Source of the DNA: Chlorobiaceae bacterium
GTDB taxonomy: Bacteria; Bacteroidota; Chlorobiia; Chlorobiales; Chlorobiaceae
Direction of reading: 5' to 3'
DNA length: 51,178 nt
Assembly: GCA_013334975.1 (NCBI GenBank)
Contig: JAAXWL010000006.1
Location: 1-51,178 of the forward strand
A program made the translations under genes and the position numbers. The notes beneath the pieces were generated by a model that ran no database searches, had not been told where the DNA came from, and worked only from the letters and a program-made list of their open reading frames with translations. Shown here piece after piece: positions 46,244-51,178 of the stretch (its first letter is position 1; each line of letters opens with the position of its first letter).

Positions 46244-48640
46244 GTGGCAAGACAACGCAACACATCCAGACCCAGTCCTCCGTCCAGACCCAATACTCCG
46301 AAGAAAAAGAAAAACAGGCCTGCAAGGCATGATGGTACGGAAAAGGTTCGGGCTAACGATCATATTCTGATCAACGAATTCCTGTTCAGGCGCGGTGAAA
46401 GTTCACTGGCAGCCGAGATCATTTCTTTTCTGACCGATCACGAGGGCGAGCGTTTCCGGTCGGTAGAACTATCCAAAAAAATGGGATATACCGAGTCCAG
46501 GCAACTGCCAGGATTCTGGTATGTTCTGCACAAGCTTCAGGAAGATGGTGTTGTGGACAAAGACAGCGACCGCTGCTATGGATGGGCTGGATTTGAGGCG
46601 GACACCTATGAGGAGCATCTGGTCGAGGCACGGCAGTTCCCTCTTGACGGGAAGGAGCGCTACAAGGTCGATCAGACCTATACCGGGAAGCTGACGACCC
46701 ATCCTAACGGTTACGGCTTCGTCGATGTCGAGGGTTTCGACGACGATATATTCATTGGCGCCGAAATGCTTGCACAGGCCTTGCACCTCGACGATGTTGA
46801 AGTTCTGGTGACCAAGGTTCCCGAAACCTATGTTTCCCGGCAGTCCCCTCATCAGCGTTGCGAAGGGATGGTGACCAACGTGGTGAAACGGAGGCTGATG
46901 ACCGTTGTCGGCACTCTGCATCGTGAAAACAGGCGTTTTCTGCTCAAGCCGGACCTGCGCAAGATTCTTCCGGAGATTCACATTCCGGTCAAGGCCGCAG
47001 CAAAGGCGAAAGCGGGAGACAAGGTGCTTGTCGGTGATCTCGATTTTCTCAAGAACGGAACCATACAGGCAAAGGTCATTGAGGTGCTTGGCACAGCGGG
47101 TCAGTCTCAGGTCGAGGTGAGCGCCATTGCCCGTGGTCTGGGAATCGACGAAACCTTCGACGAGGAGCTGGTGGGTTTTGCTGAGTCAATCCGTGAGGAG
47201 ATTACCGAAGCGGATATGGAGGGGCGTCTTGACTTCCGTGACAAGACGGTGTTTACCATCGATCCGGTTGACGCGAAGGATTTTGACGATGCGCTCTCGA
47301 TCGAAGTGGTTTCGAAAGGCGTTTACAGAGTGGGCGTGCATATCGCGGATGTTTCACACTATGTGCCAGAGGGTTCTTCGCTCGATCGCGAGGCGCTCAA
47401 GCGTGCGACATCGGTCTATCTGGTCGATCGGGTGATACCGATGCTGCCGTCGAGGCTATCCGAGAAGGTTTGCAGCCTCAATCCGGGAGTCGATCGCATG
47501 GCCTTTTCGGTTTTCTTCAACATTACCGATGATGGCGAGGTCAGTAAGTACGATTTCCAGAAAACGGTCATTCACTCCAAACGTCGCTTTTCTTATGAGG
47601 ATGTCCAGCAGATTCTCGATGTCGGAGATGGTGATTATGTGGTCGAACTGAAACTGCTCGATACGCTCAGCAAGGTGCTTCGCACCCAGAGAATGCAACA
47701 TGGCGGTCTCGATTTCGAGACCGAAGAGGTGCGTTTCAAGCTCGGCAGCAATGGTGAACCACTTGAGGTGATCAGAAAAGAGCGGCTCGACAGCCATCGG
47801 CTTATCGAGGAGTTCATGCTGCTTGCCAACCGCAAAGTAGCCGAGTATCTGACGGCCAGATTCGCTGAGAACGAAAAGTTTCCACAGCCGGTTATTTACC
47901 GTGTTCATGGCTCTCCGCAAATGGAGCGTGTTACCGTTCTGGCCAATTTCGTACGCAAGATCGGCTTCGAGCTCAAACTTGACCGTAAGGGCAAGGAGAG
48001 CGCGACCATCTCCTCAAGGGCCTTGAGGGAACTCCTGCAGAAGGTGCATGGCACCAATGTCGAGTTTCTCGTCAATGAACTGGTGCTGCGTTCCATGTCC
48101 AAGGCGATCTATTCGTCTGACAATGCTGGCCATTTCGGACTCGGATTCGAGCACTACACCCACTTCACCTCACCAATCAGGCGTTATCCCGATCTGATCG
48201 TACACCGGCTCCTGTTCGAGTATGAGGGGGCGCGCAAAAAGCGGCGCAGGATTTCTGCGGAAAGGGTTGCTGAAATCACCCGGATGATCGGTCTGGTCTG
48301 CCAGAGTTCCAACGAACGCGAAAAGATCGCCACCGAAGCAGAGCGTGAATCGGTCAAGCTCAAGCAGGTCGAGTACATGTCAGCTCATATCGGCAAGGTC
48401 TATCAGGGAGTCATCTCGGGAGCGACCGAGTACGGTATTTACGTTCGGATGGTCGATTTCGCCATCGAAGGGCTCGTACACATGCGAAACCTGACCGATG
48501 ATTACTACGAGTACGACGAATCCTCCTACTCCCTCATCGGAAAACGCAAGAAACGCCGTTTGCAGATCGGCCAGCGCCTGAAAGTCAAGGTGCACGAAGT
48601 CGATATGAACAGAAGAACCATCGATCTCACCCTGGGGTGA
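46244..48640 (+). CDS. rnr: Ribonuclease R (VacB/RNase II family)
   Basis: GTG start; [18 protein letters not shown]...[61 protein letters not shown]...[18 protein letters not shown] and C-terminal S1 domain. Confidence 0.97.
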   Translation: MARQRNTSRPSPPSRPNTPKKKKNRPARHDGTEKVRANDHILINEFLFRRGESSLAAEIISFLTDHEGERFRSVELSKKMGYTESRQLPGFWYVLHKLQEDGVVDKDSDRCYGWAGFEADTYEEHLVEARQFPLDGKERYKVDQTYTGKLTTHPNGYGFVDVEGFDDDIFIGAEMLAQALHLDDVEVLVTKVPETYVSRQSPHQRCEGMVTNVVKRRLMTVVGTLHRENRRFLLKPDLRKILPEIHIPVKAAAKAKAGDKVLVGDLDFLKNGTIQAKVIEVLGTAGQSQVEVSAIARGLGIDETFDEELVGFAESIREEITEADMEGRLDFRDKTVFTIDPVDAKDFDDALSIEVVSKGVYRVGVHIADVSHYVPEGSSLDREALKRATSVYLVDRVIPMLPSRLSEKVCSLNPGVDRMAFSVFFNITDDGEVSKYDFQKTVIHSKRRFSYEDVQQILDVGDGDYVVELKLLDTLSKVLRTQRMQHGGLDFETEEVRFKLGSNGEPLEVIRKERLDSHRLIEEFMLLANRKVAEYLTARFAENEKFPQPVIYRVHGSPQMERVTVLANFVRKIGFELKLDRKGKESATISSRALRELLQKVHGTNVEFLVNELVLRSMSKAIYSSDNAGHFGLGFEHYTHFTSPIRRYPDLIVHRLLFEYEGARKKRRRISAERVAEITRMIGLVCQSSNEREKIATEAERESVKLKQVEYMSAHIGKVYQGVISGATEYGIYVRMVDFAIEGLVHMRNLTDDYYEYDESSYSLIGKRKKRRLQIGQRLKVKVHEVDMNRRTIDLTLG

Positions 48641-48671
48641 GGTTGTATCGGATTTGAGGGAGATTGTGATG

Positions 48672-48697
48672 AAAACCGGGCTATGAAGTCCGGTTTT
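48672..48697 (+). terminator. Terminator-like hairpin after rnr
   Basis: aaaaccgggctatgaagtccggtttt. Confidence 0.6.
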
Positions 48698-48843
48698 CTG
48701 CGTTATTAATCCGGCAAGCATATACATGACAGGTGTCAGAGCTTATGCAGTATAACATTCATGGGGCTTGAAATCAGAGATAATAGTCACCTTTTTGAAT
48801 GCCGGATTAGTATTATGGTGGGGACGAGGAAGATCAGGATCAT

Positions 48844-49608
48844 TTAATGAAATTCGGCGACCGGTTCGCCATTTGTGTACCCGTGGTGCTGTTTTCGGTG
48901 ACAGTTTGGGCACAGTGCTATGGCGTTCTCAATGCTGTCATAACCGCCAAGGCTGAGAGGTGTCCTGTGGGGCGTTTCGAGATAGGGGGTATTATCCGAT
49001 GCACGGAGGAAAGGAGCCTCCTTTCCTCCGTGTTCACAGATTCCGTTTGCTCGCCGAAGCACAGCAACGATGACATCCGGGTTGCGTTCGTATTTGGTCG
49101 ATACGACCTGGATTTTGCCCGGAATCTTCTGAGCCCGTGCGAGCCTTTCATTCAGCATATCGTTTGACAGCCCTTCTGCGTCCCTATTCGCGGCAGCGAG
49201 ATGCCTTTCGTATTGCTGTTCAGTCTCTATCTCCGGAAAGAGTTCGGAAAGGGCGGCAACAACCTCTGGGCGCAGAACGAAGGCTGTATGACCGGTGATT
49301 GCGTCGCGTTCATCTGCCCAGTAGACCAGTGTCCATAGCCACCTTTCCTGCTTGCTGGTATCAAGAGGCTTCTGTTTCAGACCAAGTTCGCGTGCAACGA
49401 GTTCCGCGAGGCAGCCATATTGCAGGTTGACAGTATTGCCGTTTGGATACCCGACCTTCTCGGCGAGTCGCCGCCATGTGATGGTTTGGCTTGGCGCGGC
49501 CAGATGTTCCCTCAGCATTTCTTCTTGTTTTTTGGCAATGCCCTTCTTCAGTACGGTAGCAAATGCGTTCCGGTAAGCCTTAATAGTACCAAACTCTTCA
49601 GCAATCAT
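48844..49608 (-). CDS. HNH-domain protein with degenerate metal-binding residues
   Basis: NGICEHGGKEAPFLRASDNTPYLETPHRTPLSLGGYDSIENAIALCPNCHRKQHHG. Confidence 0.8.
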   Translation of the reverse strand: MIAEEFGTIKAYRNAFATVLKKGIAKKQEEMLREHLAAPSQTITWRRLAEKVGYPNGNTVNLQYGCLAELVARELGLKQKPLDTSKQERWLWTLVYWADERDAITGHTAFVLRPEVVAALSELFPEIETEQQYERHLAAANRDAEGLSNDMLNERLARAQKIPGKIQVVSTKYERNPDVIVAVLRRANGICEHGGKEAPFLRASDNTPYLETPHRTPLSLGGYDSIENAIALCPNCHRKQHHGYTNGEPVAEFH

Positions 49609-49684
49609 TGTATCTTCCTTCCCTTTTTGGCGAACATTGATTCGATGATTTCCGCATAAGTTGCTTTCTATGCCATGCTAAAGA

Positions 49685-49829
49685 TCATGCTTCAAACCTT
49701 TTCCACATTTTGGCAAAGACTTCATCACCAGGAATTGCTGGTACTTTACCAGACCGCAGTTCGGCAAGACGAAGGTATGCTTTTATAGCCACCTTTTGTC
49801 TGTTTCCGATTCCGGCTGGTTCAGGCTGC
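49685..49829 (-). pseudogene. Possible C-terminal remnant of an addiction-module antitoxin-like protein
   Basis: KVAIKAYLRLAELRSGKVPAIPGDEVFAKMWKRFEA resembles the end of unstable-antitoxin family proteins; rest of domain not visible. Confidence 0.35.
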
Positions 49830-50526
<697 letters not shown>

Positions 50527-50677
50527 CGTCTCTTTTGATTTTATTATAACGCCCGTTTTAACAACACTTCGCTCCATAACTTTTGTTCCTCGTACCTGGC
50601 CTTAGCCGTTCATAAAGGGAAAGATATGCGAAAATATCCGATCTTGCCAGTGGCATTACCATCATGGGAGGGGTGCT

Positions 50678-51178
50678 TTAGAACAGCACCGGCGGGGCTT
50701 CGCCCGTGAACGATGAGATATAGCGCTTCACATCGAATTTTCTCTCGCATCCGTTGGCGTTCATATAACGGATTTTGCCGTAGACCGGTCGCTCTATCCA
50801 GGGACGGTCGTGCAGTCCGCCAATGGACCAGGCAATACCGGTATAGCCGTTTGGGTCCCGACCGTCAAGGGCGTAGCGATCGTTGAGCGCTATGGCGATA
50901 TCGAGTGCGGCAACGGGGTCGGAACTCCATTCAAGGATTTTTTTCGCCCAGTACATTCTCATGTATCCGTGTATGAGGCCGGTTTCGACAAGCGATCGCT
51001 GTGTGGCATTCCAGAGCAGGTCGTGGGTTTGCCCCTGTTCAAACTCCTCCAGGGTGTAACATTGCTCCCGATGATCGTCTGCATGGGCAAGCAGGTTTGT
51101 TTTTGCCCAGTCAGGAAAACCACCGAATGAGTCATACCCCGGGTTGTAAAAACAATAATTATCTGCCAGTTCGCGACG
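50678..51178 (-). CDS. Class II CPD photolyase, C-terminal part (runs off window)
   Basis: [84 protein letters not shown]...[24 protein letters not shown]...RKFDVKRYI. Confidence 0.92.
   Translation of the reverse strand, partial: RRELADNYCFYNPGYDSFGGFPDWAKTNLLAHADDHREQCYTLEEFEQGQTHDLLWNATQRSLVETGLIHGYMRMYWAKKILEWSSDPVAALDIAIALNDRYALDGRDPNGYTGIAWSIGGLHDRPWIERPVYGKIRYMNANGCERKFDVKRYISSFTGEAPPVLF

Overview
Chromosomal window that looks like a green sulfur bacterium (Chlorobiaceae; inferred from gene content only). It is dominated by a ~26 kb minus-strand exopolysaccharide (EPS) locus at about 4.7-30.6 kb. That locus encodes many glycosyltransferases, Wzx- and Wzy-like proteins, a Wza-like exporter, a degenerate Wzc-like protein, three polyprenyl-phosphate sugar transferase (PHPT)-like modules, and an embedded partner-switching signalling set (two STAS proteins, an RsbW-like ATPase, a REC-PAS-PP2C phosphatase and a REC-PAS-histidine kinase). 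Flanking genes include a protein-glutaminase-like protein (Chryseobacterium PrgA type), a DUF481 protein, a two-component pair followed by a cytochrome b-like protein and a 10 x CxxCH cytochrome, a decayed group II intron abutting a DUF389 gene, two IS630-type insertions, an ECF sigma factor, RNase R, an HNH protein, an MNT nucleotidyltransferase, an aspartic protease and the C-terminus of a class II photolyase. The most striking non-genic signal is a dispersed family of intergenic elements (9 loci here, mostly ~160-270 bp). They have short IS630-like terminal inverted repeats, are usually bounded by TA, and most carry two facing microsatellite arrays, (GGTATC)n and (GATACC)n. One copy separates a response regulator from its histidine kinase, and virtual excision at the TA leaves the two genes 1 nt apart. 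All calls come from reading the sequence; no database search was run.
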